DNA of 64,000 bases from Shewanella sp. MTB7 (GCF_027571385.1 NZ_CP085636.1:2976001-3040000); one strand, 5' to 3'; shown: positions 47,747-58,059, counted from the stretch's first letter. Notes: generated from the letters alone by a model not told the origin. Made by a program: numbers and translations.

Positions 47747-49204
47747 TTACAAGAGAGGACTGAACAGATAAAAGAACTGTTCGATAACTCGTTTATATAC
47801 AGGACGTTTCATCCATATTTGATGATCGACCAATGTTGAATCATCAATATAGCTCTGTTGTAATTTAGCTAAGGTTTGAGTAAAGGCGACATTATAAACA
47901 GCGAGGGTTACTTCACTGTTAAGCCATAGGCTTCGCATATCAAGATTAACTGTACCTATCAGGCAGTGATTTTGGTCTATCACAACGGATTTAGTGTGCA
48001 GTAGTCCACCTTTAAACCGATAGATCTTAACACCAGCACTGAGCAACTCGCTAAAGAAAGAACGGCTAGCCCATTTGACCATGGTTGAGTCATTTTTATT
48101 GGGTATGATCAATTCAACGGTGATACCACGATGTGCTGCAGAGACTAGTGCACACATTAGCCCTTCGCTAGGGACGAAGTAAGGCGTGGTGATAACAATG
48201 CTAGATTTAGCCTGATAGATGCTAAGTAATAAAACCTGATGGATTATCTCATTAGGCATACCGGGTCCAGAGGGGATGACTTGTAGAATATCAATAGGAC
48301 TATCTTTTTTCAGACTAATGCATTGTGGCGCTTCAGGAAGCTGTCTATGGTTGGTTTCAACCTCCCAGTCCCAACTGTTTATGGTATTCAGTACTGGAAC
48401 ATTTGATCCCGTTATCCTCACCATAACATCGATCCATTGACCCACATGGGCACTTTGTTTAAAAAAGGCTGGATCGACCATATTCATTGAGCCTGTATAG
48501 CCGATATGGTTATCGATAATGACAATTTTACGGTGCATTCTCAGATCAAGACGTCTGAAAAACATCCTCAATGGGCTCACGAGTAGGGCGTTGGTGACTT
48601 CAATACCGCTTTGTTTAAGCCTTTTTGGCCAATGGCTTTTAAAAAATTGGCGACTTCCAGCCGCGTCCAGTAATAGTTTAATCTCAACACCACGGTCAGC
48701 AGCATCCATTAATGCCTGAGCGACATTATCGGCCAACCCCCCTGGATACCAGATATAAAATTCGAGGTTGATTGAGCTTTTTGCTCTCTCTATATCTGAG
48801 ATCATCGAACTTAAGATCTCTTGTGGACTGGTTTGCAACTCGAGTTGGTTGTTGCCTAATGAAGGTATGCCTAGCCTATTTTCGCAAAGAGCACTGATTG
48901 AATGACCATTTTCACTCAACTCTTGAGGTTGATATTGACGAAATTTAAACAGATCGGCAAACCATTCTCTATAGGGGGTATACATTAGCTTTGCCCGGTT
49001 TTCTCGTGCTTTCCCCCAATTTTGTTCACCGATAAGAAGATAACCAATGACGCCAAAAAATGGCACGAAATAGATAACCATCATCCACGCTAAAGAGACA
49101 CCGATACTGCGACGTTTAATGATCACTCGAATTGCGACACCGGCTGCGATTAACCAGTATGCAAATAGACCTACTAAGGTTAAAATTTGATAAAACTGTT
49201 CCAT
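47747..49204 (-). CDS. cls: Cardiolipin synthase
   Basis: A 485-residue phospholipase-D-superfamily membrane enzyme making cardiolipin from two phosphatidylglycerols. Two N-terminal helices (about 5-30 and 37-58) anchor it. The two HKD motifs are HRKIVIIDNHIGYTGS (about residue 220) and HTKSVVIDQNHCLIGT (about 400). Length and layout match ClsA. It is a single gene facing the tRNA. Confidence 0.95.
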   Translation of the reverse strand: MEQFYQILTLVGLFAYWLIAAGVAIRVIIKRRSIGVSLAWMMVIYFVPFFGVIGYLLIGEQNWGKARENRAKLMYTPYREWFADLFKFRQYQPQELSENGHSISALCENRLGIPSLGNNQLELQTSPQEILSSMISDIERAKSSINLEFYIWYPGGLADNVAQALMDAADRGVEIKLLLDAAGSRQFFKSHWPKRLKQSGIEVTNALLVSPLRMFFRRLDLRMHRKIVIIDNHIGYTGSMNMVDPAFFKQSAHVGQWIDVMVRITGSNVPVLNTINSWDWEVETNHRQLPEAPQCISLKKDSPIDILQVIPSGPGMPNEIIHQVLLLSIYQAKSSIVITTPYFVPSEGLMCALVSAAHRGITVELIIPNKNDSTMVKWASRSFFSELLSAGVKIYRFKGGLLHTKSVVIDQNHCLIGTVNLDMRSLWLNSEVTLAVYNVAFTQTLAKLQQSYIDDSTLVDHQIWMKRPVYKRVIEQFFYLFSPLL

Positions 49205-49366
49205 ATTCTCTGCTTGGGGTTAGTATTCAAATCATGATTGAATCAAGCGCCTAGTGTGCATTGTTTTCAGATATTAATACAGATAGATATTGCCTGATAA
49301 CCTGAGTTGTTAGGCTGGATCAGTGCCAGAGTGTATTGATAGAATCATAGCCTCAGTCTAAAGTTA

Positions 49367-50239
49367 ATGAATTGGATGATAAAATTGAAACTCAAATTCA
49401 AAATAACAGTTTGCTTAGTTACCTTGCTCTTATTTGGAGTTACTAGCTATGTTTACCTTGTCAATGAAGCCAATGGAGAGAAACTGATCATGAGCAGTGC
49501 TAAATTGCCACTTTTCTTGTCTCAATGTGTGGAAGAGACTGCGATACAGCCTTTAGATACAGATGGCAAACTTAATGTCAGTGTTTGGAACATCTACAAG
49601 CAACAAAGGTCGAGCTGGAACCCTGTTCTTACTGAACTGGTTAAAAGCAGTGAACTTGTTTTACTTCAAGAAGCTAAATTATCAACGGGCTTGAAAAACT
49701 TCTTGCAAGAAAATGATCATCAAGTCTTGATGGCCAAGGCATTTAAGGTTTTTAAAACGCCGATAGGGGTGATGAACCTCGCAAAAGTTGCTGCTGAATC
49801 AGCCTGTGCTTATCAAGCAATTGAACCTTGGATCCGCTTTGCTAAGTCTGCGTTAGTGTCTAAATACCCTTTATCTAATGGTGAAACATTGTTAGTGGTC
49901 AATTTACACGGGATCAACTTTGCTTGGCGTTTAAAGGCATACCGACAACAATTTTCTTTGTTAGCCGAGCAGATAAAGGCACATCAAGGGCCTGTTATCA
50001 TGGCTGGCGACTTCAACACTTGGCGACAGGGACGTGTTGATATGATAGGAGAGTTTACGAAGCAATTGGGCATGACTGAAGCTAAATATGTTATTGATAA
50101 GCGTAACCGAGTCTTTGGGTTAGCGTTAGATCATCTCTATTACAGCGGCCTTGATCTCATCGAGGCACATGCAACGCCTACACAGGCATCAGATCATAAT
50201 CCTATACAAGCCAGTTTTTCACTGATAAAGAAAAACTAA
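49367..50239 (+). CDS. Endonuclease/exonuclease/phosphatase-family protein
   Basis: A 290-residue EEP-fold protein with an N-terminal signal or membrane anchor (about 11-30). Motifs: SVWNIYKQQR, LLQEAKLS (metal Glu), AGDFNTW (catalytic Asp/Asn) and the terminal ASDHNPI histidine. It resembles YafD-type membrane-associated proteins, but a secreted nuclease or lipid phosphatase cannot be excluded. Transcribed alone, divergent from cls. Confidence 0.87.
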   Translation: MNWMIKLKLKFKITVCLVTLLLFGVTSYVYLVNEANGEKLIMSSAKLPLFLSQCVEETAIQPLDTDGKLNVSVWNIYKQQRSSWNPVLTELVKSSELVLLQEAKLSTGLKNFLQENDHQVLMAKAFKVFKTPIGVMNLAKVAAESACAYQAIEPWIRFAKSALVSKYPLSNGETLLVVNLHGINFAWRLKAYRQQFSLLAEQIKAHQGPVIMAGDFNTWRQGRVDMIGEFTKQLGMTEAKYVIDKRNRVFGLALDHLYYSGLDLIEAHATPTQASDHNPIQASFSLIKKN

Positions 50240-50307
50240 TCTAATAATGTTGGGCCAGTGTCCATAGTATTTAATCACTTCTTACCATAAATAGCAGGTA
50301 CTCCTAC

Positions 50308-52245
50308 GTGCAGCAATTATTGCAATCACATTTTGGCTTCAGTGAATTCAGGCCAGGCCAAGAGCAAGTTGTTCAGGCGCTTCTTAACGGTCAAAGCGCA
50401 GCAGCAATATTTCCAACAGGATCGGGAAAATCACTTTGTTATCAACTTCCCGCTCTTTGTTTACCTCATTTGACTTTAGTGGTATCTCCGTTGCTTGCCT
50501 TGATCCAAGATCAAATAGGTTTTCTTAAGAGCAAAGGCATCGCCGCAGCGAGCATTGATTCAGCTCAAAGTCGGGAGCAGGGTAATGATGTCATGAGAGG
50601 CGTTCGCACCGGTGAGGTTAAGATTTTAATGATCTCAGTTGAGCGGTTGAATAATGAGCGATTTAGGCAGTTTATCGCCGAAGTGCCTATTTCACTTCTA
50701 GTGGTTGATGAGGCGCATTGTATCTCAGAGTGGGGTCATAATTTTCGTCCTGATTATCTTAAATTGCCAAGATATCGACAGGAATTAAATATTCCGCAAA
50801 CCCTACTGTTAACAGCAACTGCGACACCGAAAGTGATTCAAGACATGGGCAGTAAGTTTGGGATCCAAACTGACAATGTGATTCTGACAGGTTTTTATCG
50901 TCCTAATTTACACTTAGGTGTTAAAGGGTTGAGAAGTCAAGAAAAGATAGATTATCTTTCTCACTGGTTACAACCTCGACTCAATAGTGCAGGGATCATC
51001 TATGTGACCCTGCAACAAACTGCAGAGCAGGTTGCCGCACAACTTAGCGCACGAGGCATTGTGGCCAAAGCTTATCATGCAGGCATGACATCTGATATTC
51101 GCCAATCTATACAACATGAATTTATGTCAGGCAGTCAGGGGATTATTGTTGCTACCATCGCTTTCGGTATGGGCATAGACAAGAGTGATATACGCTTTGT
51201 TGTTCATTATGATCTGCCTAAATCGATTGAAAATTATGCTCAAGAGATCGGGCGAGCAGGTCGAGATGGTGGTGACTCTGACTGTCTGGTACTGGCGAAT
51301 GGAGATAATCTAAGTACATTAGAGAACTTTGTATTTGGTGACACGCCTGAGCCAAGTGGTATTGCGGTGGTGTTAAAGGAGATCATAAAAGCGTCGCACA
51401 CGCACATGGGGACAGCACAACCTCAGTGGGAAATGGTGCTCAATAGTCTCTCTAATCAAGCCAATATTCGGCCTTTATCCTTGAAGACTTTATTGGTGTA
51501 TTTAGAACTGTTAAACATCATTAAGCCAACCTATAGCTACTTCGCTGAGTATAAATTTAAGTTTCTCATCCCAGAAGCTGAAGTTATTGAGTATTTCAAA
51601 GAGGAGAGACGCGATTTTATTCGTGCTATTTTCTCGACTGCTGATAGAGCTAAGATCTGGTCTAGTGTCAACTTTGATACGTTAAATCAATCTTATGCGA
51701 GTGACAGGCAGCGGGTATTAAAAGCGATTAATTACCTCGACGAGAAAGGGATGATTGAACTGCAAAGTAAGCAGATGACTCAAGTTTATCAAATTCTGGA
51801 CAGCCAGTTTGATGGGCAAGCACTGACAGCGACATTGTCAGCACGCTTTACTGATAAGGAGATCAGTGAAGTGGCCAGAATCAATCAACTAGTGGCTCTA
51901 TTTACCTCCACTGAATGCTTGAGCCGCCAGCTTGCGCATTACTTTGCTGATGAGCAGATGACTCAAGATTGTGGAGTGTGTTCACCTTGTCGCGGCGAAC
52001 CAGCTATTTTCCCTCAGGCTCTATATCTAAAGCCTCTTGATGAATATGACGTTAATCAAGTGTGTTCAGATGCCATCACCAAACTCGGAGCTGCATGTAC
52101 GCCAGTTTTGCTTGCACGTTTTCTTTGTGGTTTGACGACCCCTATATTTACCAAACTCAAGATGAGAGCGTGTTGTGGTTTTGCACAATTTGAGAAATAT
52201 CGATTTGCCGATGTAAAGTTGTGGGCCACAGAAAACCTAAAGTAG
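50308..52245 (+). CDS. RecQ-family ATP-dependent DNA helicase
   Basis: A 645-residue superfamily-2 helicase. Walker A PTGSGKSLCYQLPAL, DEAH box VVDEAHCISEWGHNFRP, motif III LLTATATP and motif VI SIENYAQEIGRAGRDG. A C-terminal cysteine cluster (LSRQLAHYFADEQ...CGVCSPCRG) suits the RecQ zinc module. There is no HRDC domain, so it is probably a RecQ paralogue rather than the main RecQ. The GTG start has only a weak AGG site. Confidence 0.9.
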   Translation: MQQLLQSHFGFSEFRPGQEQVVQALLNGQSAAAIFPTGSGKSLCYQLPALCLPHLTLVVSPLLALIQDQIGFLKSKGIAAASIDSAQSREQGNDVMRGVRTGEVKILMISVERLNNERFRQFIAEVPISLLVVDEAHCISEWGHNFRPDYLKLPRYRQELNIPQTLLLTATATPKVIQDMGSKFGIQTDNVILTGFYRPNLHLGVKGLRSQEKIDYLSHWLQPRLNSAGIIYVTLQQTAEQVAAQLSARGIVAKAYHAGMTSDIRQSIQHEFMSGSQGIIVATIAFGMGIDKSDIRFVVHYDLPKSIENYAQEIGRAGRDGGDSDCLVLANGDNLSTLENFVFGDTPEPSGIAVVLKEIIKASHTHMGTAQPQWEMVLNSLSNQANIRPLSLKTLLVYLELLNIIKPTYSYFAEYKFKFLIPEAEVIEYFKEERRDFIRAIFSTADRAKIWSSVNFDTLNQSYASDRQRVLKAINYLDEKGMIELQSKQMTQVYQILDSQFDGQALTATLSARFTDKEISEVARINQLVALFTSTECLSRQLAHYFADEQMTQDCGVCSPCRGEPAIFPQALYLKPLDEYDVNQVCSDAITKLGAACTPVLLARFLCGLTTPIFTKLKMRACCGFAQFEKYRFADVKLWATENLK

Positions 52246-52388
52246 AGTGGCATAGTTGTAACGCTATGTTTCAACATGGATACTGGAGCTGAAAAATGTT
52301 GTGATACATGGTTTACTATCCCGCAAATGATACAAGGGTCTTTTTAATACAAAGATTAAATAACAATAATAATGAATTGGGAATAGGT

Positions 52389-54161
52389 ATGAAAAAAGTA
52401 AAGTTGTCGCTAATCATTGGGTTCACACTAGCGGGGCTTACTGCTTGTCAGTCAGCGGATACCATGCAAACTCCACAAGTCACGGCATCACAGGAACAAG
52501 TGAGTTTTAGCCAGTTCACATCGCAATTTGTGAATGATTTTTGGCAAGAATCGCCGACTTGGGCACTATACAGTGGCTACCATAAATACGATGGAATATT
52601 AAAAGTACCCAATGATGAAACTCGCCAATTATCGATAGCGTTTAACGAGCAACAATTGGCTAAATTGGCGAAGTTTGATATCGCAACACTCACAGCCAAC
52701 GAACTGATTGATTATCGTTTGATAGAGAATCTACTAAAGAGGGATTTATGGGATATCAATACCTTTAAGTCTTGGCAATGGAACCCAAGTGTTTACAATG
52801 TTGCAGGTGGCTTTGCTCAGCTGATTAATGAAGATTTTGCCCCAATTGATTCCCGACTTCGCTCTGTACTTTCTCGAATGGAAAATGTCCCTGCTTATTA
52901 TGAAGCTGCGCGAAGTAACATTGTTAAGCCTACGTTGGAACATACGCAGTTAGCTAAGATGCAGAATCTGGGGGCTTTTTCGGTTTTTTCAGAAGATTTA
53001 CTGGCTACAGCAAAAAATTCTGGACTAACAACAGATGAGAAGACGCTGTTCACAAAACGTTTTAACGCGGCAACACAGGCCATTAATGAACACATTGAGT
53101 GGCTATCAGCATTAGAAACTCAATTGGCAAAAGAGGGAGCTCGCAGTTTTAGAATTGGCGAGAAACTCTATGAACAAAAATTCTCCTTTGATATTCAAGC
53201 GGGTATGAGCGCTAAAGCCTTGTATGAAAAGGCACAGGCCGATAAATCCCGAGTTCAGGAAGCGATGGCGAAGATAACGACTCAACTTTGGTCTACCTAT
53301 TTCACCACTCCACAGCCAAATGATAAAAACAAAGCAACACGGCAATTGATCGATAAGCTGTCTTCTAAGCATGTAAAGCGTGAAGCGTTTGTCGATGAAG
53401 TCAGGGCTCAAATCCCTGCACTGATAAAGTTTGTTAATGAGAAAAACTTGGTGACACTTAATCCAGAAAAACCACTAGTTGTTAGGGAAACACCAGCATA
53501 CATGCGAGGGTTTGCTGGCGCATCTATCAGTGCTCCTGGCCCTTACGAGAAATCGAGTAATACCTATTACAATGTAACGCCGCTTGATGCTATGGATGAT
53601 GAATCCGCTGAAAGTTATCTACGTGAATATAACCATTGGATATTGCAGGTGTTGAACATTCATGAGGCGATACCTGGTCATTACACTCAGCTGGTGTACT
53701 CCAATGAGTCACCGAGTTTGATAAAAAGCTTGTTCGGTAATGGGGCTATGGTTGAGGGGTGGGCGGTATACACTGAACGTATGATGCTTGAGGAGGGCTA
53801 CGGTAACTTTGAACCTGAGTTGTGGCTGATGTATTACAAGTGGAATCTGCGCGTTATCGCCAACACCATCCTCGATTACAGCATTCAGGTAAAAGGGATG
53901 ACTGAAGAGCAAGCATTAGACCTTATGATGAACGAAGCATTTCAACAACAAGCGGAAGCTGAAGGTAAATGGCGCAGAGCAACATTAAGTCAAGTTCAGC
54001 TTACTAGCTATTATTCAGGATATCGTGAAATTTACGATTTTCGTGAAGAGCTAAAAGAAAAGCAGGGTGAGCAGTTTGACCTTAAAACCTTTCATGAGAA
54101 CTTCTTAAGCTATGGCAGTGCACCTGTTAAGTATGTACGTAAGTTAATGTTAAATAAGTAA
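52389..54161 (+). CDS. DUF885 lipoprotein, putative zinc hydrolase
   Basis: A 590-residue lipoprotein. The ATG 52389 opens a lipoprotein signal with lipobox LTAC (Cys20), favoured over the longer open frame from 52308. The DUF885 motif HEAIPGHYTQ supplies the putative zinc residues, and EGWAVYTERMMLEEGYG follows, as in this family (a peptidase-like fold related to M32 carboxypeptidases). Its substrate is unknown. Followed by an intrinsic terminator. Confidence 0.9.
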   Translation: MKKVKLSLIIGFTLAGLTACQSADTMQTPQVTASQEQVSFSQFTSQFVNDFWQESPTWALYSGYHKYDGILKVPNDETRQLSIAFNEQQLAKLAKFDIATLTANELIDYRLIENLLKRDLWDINTFKSWQWNPSVYNVAGGFAQLINEDFAPIDSRLRSVLSRMENVPAYYEAARSNIVKPTLEHTQLAKMQNLGAFSVFSEDLLATAKNSGLTTDEKTLFTKRFNAATQAINEHIEWLSALETQLAKEGARSFRIGEKLYEQKFSFDIQAGMSAKALYEKAQADKSRVQEAMAKITTQLWSTYFTTPQPNDKNKATRQLIDKLSSKHVKREAFVDEVRAQIPALIKFVNEKNLVTLNPEKPLVVRETPAYMRGFAGASISAPGPYEKSSNTYYNVTPLDAMDDESAESYLREYNHWILQVLNIHEAIPGHYTQLVYSNESPSLIKSLFGNGAMVEGWAVYTERMMLEEGYGNFEPELWLMYYKWNLRVIANTILDYSIQVKGMTEEQALDLMMNEAFQQQAEAEGKWRRATLSQVQLTSYYSGYREIYDFREELKEKQGEQFDLKTFHENFLSYGSAPVKYVRKLMLNK

Positions 54162-54193
54162 TTAACTAAGGCGTACTTAAGTGTATTTCACTA

Positions 54194-54219
54194 AAGCCAG
54201 AGATGATCTGGCTTTTTTG
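54194..54219 (+). terminator. Terminator of the DUF885 gene
   Basis: AAGCCAGA / TCTGGCTT stem with a short loop and T run, about 33 bases after the stop. Confidence 0.88.
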
Positions 54220-54357
54220 TGTTTGATGATTAACTATTTTTACATTTCATCAGTTGATCTTACTGGTAAATTTGATATCGGTCATAAAAATAACTAGCGA
54301 TTCACAATTGACTATAGTACTGTGATGATAATCATTCGTATTTGCATTAGGGTTGTA

Positions 54358-55035
54358 ATGAGAAAGGTTCTGTTAGTTAATGATGATCTCGCTTTTAGAG
54401 AGCAATTAGAGCAAGTACTCGTCAATGAAGGCTATCATGTTGTCAGCGCAAAAGATGGTATTACTGCATTCTCTATATTGGAGAATGAAAGTCCCGATCT
54501 AATTTTGCTGGATATTATGGTACCACATCTAGATGGTTTTGCTCTGTTGGCAGCGCGAAAGGAGCCGATCCCAGTGATCATTATTTCAGCTGTAGACAGT
54601 GAAAGTGATCGGATCAAAAGTTATGAGTTGGGTGCTGACGATTTTATCAGTAAACCTTTTAGTGTTAAAGAGTTAATAGTGCGTATGGCTGCACTCCAAC
54701 GACGTATAGATTTAATTCGTTCGGAACGTATATGCCCGATTGAATTTATAGGTGAAGTTGAGTTTGATGATTTGGACTATTGTGTCTCTATCGCATCCAA
54801 GAAGGTATTATTAACCCAAACAGAATTTAAGTTACTTAAGTATTTGTTTGATCGAAAAGGAGAGGTGATCACTAAGCAAGAGTTGCAACGTGGTGTCTTG
54901 CAAAAGGAACTTGGCAGATTCGATCGAAATTTAGATATGCATGTAAGTAATACCCGTAGAAAACTGGCGGACATTAAGTTACCTAAAGGCTTAATAAATA
55001 CCGTTAGAGGACGCGGATACAGTTTTGCAACTTGA
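54358..55035 (+). CDS. OmpR/CpxR-like response regulator, orphan
   Basis: A 225-residue response regulator. The ATG 54358 follows AGGG and starts RKVLLVNDD; the frame is open 12 codons upstream. The receiver has acidic residues D9-D10, phospho-acceptor in LILLDIMVPHLDGF and lysine in DDFISKPFSVKEL. The C-terminal winged helix (TQTEFKLLKYLFDRKGEVIT...VRGRGYSFA) matches OmpR/PhoB. No histidine kinase gene is adjacent, so the partner is elsewhere. Sequence is nearest to CpxR in style. Confidence 0.9.
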   Translation: MRKVLLVNDDLAFREQLEQVLVNEGYHVVSAKDGITAFSILENESPDLILLDIMVPHLDGFALLAARKEPIPVIIISAVDSESDRIKSYELGADDFISKPFSVKELIVRMAALQRRIDLIRSERICPIEFIGEVEFDDLDYCVSIASKKVLLTQTEFKLLKYLFDRKGEVITKQELQRGVLQKELGRFDRNLDMHVSNTRRKLADIKLPKGLINTVRGRGYSFAT

Positions 55036-55179
55036 TGGCAATAAAGTGATACTAAATGTACGTAATATAGTGTGATTTTTTCACCTTTCAAGCTGTTCTG
55101 TGCCGCATTTTCGTTTATCCTATGTGTATCAGATAAGTCGTTCACGGCTTATCTTCATTGAAAACATAAAGGATAGGTT

Positions 55180-56307
55180 ATGCGGATCAGCGCTAATTTT
55201 GATGGTGGTAATATTGAAGTCATCAACCAAGATGATATTAAAGATGTGCAACTGGCTATTCGCCCTGATGTTGGCGATGAGTTTTATCAGTGGTTCAATT
55301 TCCGTTTAGAAGGCCAAATTGGCAGTCAATACCTGCTAAATATTGTCAATGCTGGCTCAGCTTCCTATCCCAAAGGCTGGGAAAATTATCAAGCCGTTGC
55401 GACGTACGACAGACAACAGTGGTTTCGTCTTCCAACTGAATACAAAGATGGAAAATTGACTATCACAGTGGAGCTTGATTGTGATGCGATTCAGATTGCC
55501 TACTTTGCTCCCTATAGTTATGAGCGCCATCAAGATCTTCTCGCTTCAGTCCAAGTTCACCCGTTAGTCAGTCTTGAGCATTTAGGTTTAACCTTAGATG
55601 GCCGTGACATGACGTTAGTTAAAGTGGGTGATGACGATGAATCTAAAGCGAACATCTGGATCACGGCACGTCAGCATCCGGGCGAAACCATGGCAGAATG
55701 GTTAGTTGAAGGGCTCTTCAATAGCTTGTTAGACAGTGACAATGTCAATGCTCTGGCCCTGTTGGATAAAGCCAATTTCTATATTGTGCCTAATATGAAT
55801 CCGGATGGAAGTGCACGTGGTCATTTGAGAACCAATGCCGTTGGGGTTAACTTGAACCGTGAATGGCAGAGCCCATCATTGGAGAAAAGCCCTGAGGTTT
55901 ATCATGTCACCAATAAGATGAAAGAGACCGGGGTGGATCTTTTTTACGATGTACACGGTGATGAAGGCCTGCCTTTTGTTTTCCTTGCTGGTTGCGAAGG
56001 CGTGCCATCTTATAATGAACGTATGGCTAAGTTGCAACAGCAATTTGTCGATGCACTATTATTGCTCAGTGCAGATTTCCAATCTGAATTTGGTTATGAT
56101 AAAGATGAGCCGGGCAAAGCTAACATGACGGTTGCCTCAAACTGGGTTGCCGAGACATTCACCTGTCTTTCAAATACCTTAGAGATGCCGTTTAAAGACA
56201 ATGACAATATGCCTGATCCTATGGCTGGATGGTCACCAGAGCGTTCCATCTACTTAGGTGAAGCCTCTTTGACTGCAATGCTAGCGGTCGTTGATAACTT
56301 ACGATAA
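55180..56307 (+). CDS. M14-family zinc carboxypeptidase (cytosolic type)
   Basis: A 375-residue carboxypeptidase. An N-terminal beta-sandwich (about 1-125) precedes the M14 domain. Zinc residues are in RQHPGETMAEW (HxxE, about residue 167) and YDVHGDEGLPFVF (His, about 260); the catalytic glutamate is in NTLEMPFKDND (about 346). The two-domain form matches bacterial relatives of eukaryotic cytosolic carboxypeptidases; no signal peptide is visible. Natural substrate unknown. Confidence 0.92.
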   Translation: MRISANFDGGNIEVINQDDIKDVQLAIRPDVGDEFYQWFNFRLEGQIGSQYLLNIVNAGSASYPKGWENYQAVATYDRQQWFRLPTEYKDGKLTITVELDCDAIQIAYFAPYSYERHQDLLASVQVHPLVSLEHLGLTLDGRDMTLVKVGDDDESKANIWITARQHPGETMAEWLVEGLFNSLLDSDNVNALALLDKANFYIVPNMNPDGSARGHLRTNAVGVNLNREWQSPSLEKSPEVYHVTNKMKETGVDLFYDVHGDEGLPFVFLAGCEGVPSYNERMAKLQQQFVDALLLLSADFQSEFGYDKDEPGKANMTVASNWVAETFTCLSNTLEMPFKDNDNMPDPMAGWSPERSIYLGEASLTAMLAVVDNLR

Positions 56308-56372
56308 CTCATGTTTTACGGTTATTAGCGTTAAACTGATGGCGCTAATAGCTTTGCTTTTGAGGTAATAAA

Positions 56373-56690
56373 ATGGCATTAATCGAATGTCCTAGCTGTA
56401 ATAAACGGATCTCCAATAAGGCAAGTGAGTGCCAATACTGTGGTAGTCGGTTATCGGGTGATCGTCAGGTGTTGAGTACCATTAATCACATTAAACGCTC
56501 GAATCAACTTGTTAATCAAGGACTCTTGTCCATGACGGTGTTTATTGCTGGTGTGGTTGTGTGGTTTTGGGGCGGTGAAACAGCAGAAGGTGTTCGCTCC
56601 TATATTGGCGCAGCTTGTTTTGTGTTGGGCTTTGTCGGTTACCTTGTCACCCGCTTGCAAATTGTGATGCATAAACGGAAAAAAGTATGA
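56373..56690 (+). CDS. Zinc-ribbon membrane protein
   Basis: A 105-residue protein. CPSCNKRISNKASECQYCGS near the N terminus forms a four-cysteine zinc ribbon; two hydrophobic helices follow (about 52-66 and 74-95). It overlaps the YeaC-like gene by 4 bases. Function is unknown; such small ribbon proteins are often annotated as zinc-ribbon domain proteins. Confidence 0.8.
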   Translation: MALIECPSCNKRISNKASECQYCGSRLSGDRQVLSTINHIKRSNQLVNQGLLSMTVFIAGVVVWFWGGETAEGVRSYIGAACFVLGFVGYLVTRLQIVMHKRKKV

Positions 56691-56971
56691 GCGCAGAGAT
56701 AAATAAGATTATTGATGAGATGCCGGAGCTTGTGTATGACCGTCTTCGTAGCGGTGTAGAGTTGGGCAAGTGGGAAGATGGCACCGTACTGACGCAAGAA
56801 CAGCGTGAGTCGACGATGCAGCTTGTTATGCTGTACCAAGCTAAAAGGCTTAACCAGACGGATCATTTCACGATTAGTCGTGAAGGGACCTTAAATGAGC
56901 TTTCTAAAACTGAGTTAAAGAAGCAGTTTAAAGGTGAAGCTATTGCTGAGTTTAAAGAAAAAGATCTTTAA
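56687..56971 (+). CDS. YeaC-like (DUF1315) protein
   Basis: A 94-residue acidic/basic mixed protein. IIDEMPELVYDRLRSGVELGKWEDGT and LTQEQRE match YeaC/DUF1315. Function is unknown. The ATG overlaps the zinc-ribbon gene by 4 bases, so the two form a small operon downstream of the M14 gene. Confidence 0.88.
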   Translation: MSAEINKIIDEMPELVYDRLRSGVELGKWEDGTVLTQEQRESTMQLVMLYQAKRLNQTDHFTISREGTLNELSKTELKKQFKGEAIAEFKEKDL

Positions 56972-56985
56972 AGAATAGATAAAAA

Positions 56986-57013
56986 CAGGGTTGAAAAATT
57001 GCTTTCAATCCTG
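56986..57013 (-). terminator. Terminator of ansA
   Basis: Minus-strand stem CAGGATTGAAA / TTTCAACCCTG (11 bp, one G-T) followed by TTTTTATC, 33 bases after the ansA stop. It could also end the plus-strand unit. Confidence 0.7.
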
Positions 57014-57045
57014 CTTTAGTGGTTTTATTCACACCATGTATTCAC

Positions 57046-58059
57046 TTAATCTTCAGTTAACTCGCCAACTAAATCTTGTTGCATTGCCACTCGAACTTCA
57101 TCAGGCGTCAAAGACTTTGATAGCAAATAATGCAACTTAGCCAATGCAGCTTCCGTGGTCATATCGGCACCACTAATTACGCCTGCCGCTTCTAAAGCAT
57201 GACCGGTCGCATAGCCTTTCATATTGACCTTTCCCTGTAAGCATTGGGTTAAGTTAACCAGAATAATTCCTCGAGAAGAGGCATCAGATAATACCTGCAA
57301 TAGAGCAGGGTTTTGCGGTGCATTACCAACGCCATAAGTCAGGATAATGAGTGCTTTTACCGGTTGCTGTAAAATATTGGCAATGATATCTGTGGTGATC
57401 CCTGGGTAGAGAGTGACGACGCCAATCGGTTGTGGACTAATGGTCGCCACTTGCAGCTTTTTGCTGCCCGCTGTTGCAATTTTACCAGCCTTCATGCGGA
57501 TCCTGATGCCTGCTTCGAGAAGTAAAGGGAAGTTAGGTGATGCAAAAGCGCCAAATCCATCGGCATGGGCTTTAGTGGTTCTATTGCCTCTGAATAATTT
57601 ATTATTGAAGAAGAGACCGACCTCTGCAACTGGATAGTTTGCTGCGATGTAGAGGGAGTTTAGTAAATTGGTTTGTCCATCTGATCTCAATTGAGCTAAC
57701 GGAATTTGAGAACCTGTTACTATCACAGGTTTTGAGAGCCCTTGTAACATAAAAGAGAGAGCTGAAGCAGTAAAGGCCATGGTGTCAGTGCCATGTAAGA
57801 TAACAAAGCCATCATAGAGGTCATAGTTAGCTTTAATATCGTTAGCTAGCCTCTGCCAGTCGGTTGGAGCCATATCTGAAGAGTCCATTAATGGACTGTA
57901 TTCATGTATGACAAAGTCCGGCATATCTTCATGGAAGAATTCAGGCATAGAATTAACACAGTTGGTAAGAAAGCCAGCTACGGGAGCAAATCCTTGAGCG
58001 GTTTTTTGCATACCTATGGTGCCGCCTGTGTAGGCAACGTAAATGGAGCGTTTTGTCAT
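57046..58059 (-). CDS. ansA: L-asparaginase I (cytoplasmic)
   Basis: A 337-residue type-I asparaginase hydrolysing asparagine to aspartate and ammonia. First catalytic threonine is in YVAYTGGTIGM; the second triad is in YDGFVILHGTDTMAFTASAL. No signal peptide, so it is the cytosolic AnsA rather than periplasmic AnsB. It is downstream of sppA in the same direction as in enterics, where the two are adjacent, here 156 bases apart with a terminator for ... the preceding unit. Confidence 0.95.
   Translation of the reverse strand: MTKRSIYVAYTGGTIGMQKTAQGFAPVAGFLTNCVNSMPEFFHEDMPDFVIHEYSPLMDSSDMAPTDWQRLANDIKANYDLYDGFVILHGTDTMAFTASALSFMLQGLSKPVIVTGSQIPLAQLRSDGQTNLLNSLYIAANYPVAEVGLFFNNKLFRGNRTTKAHADGFGAFASPNFPLLLEAGIRIRMKAGKIATAGSKKLQVATISPQPIGVVTLYPGITTDIIANILQQPVKALIILTYGVGNAPQNPALLQVLSDASSRGIILVNLTQCLQGKVNMKGYATGHALEAAGVISGADMTTEAALAKLHYLLSKSLTPDEVRVAMQQDLVGELTED

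Noticed and set aside
54777..55145. 122-codon minus-strand frame over the response regulator end
   Set aside because: Antisense to the winged-helix coding region with no start signal.
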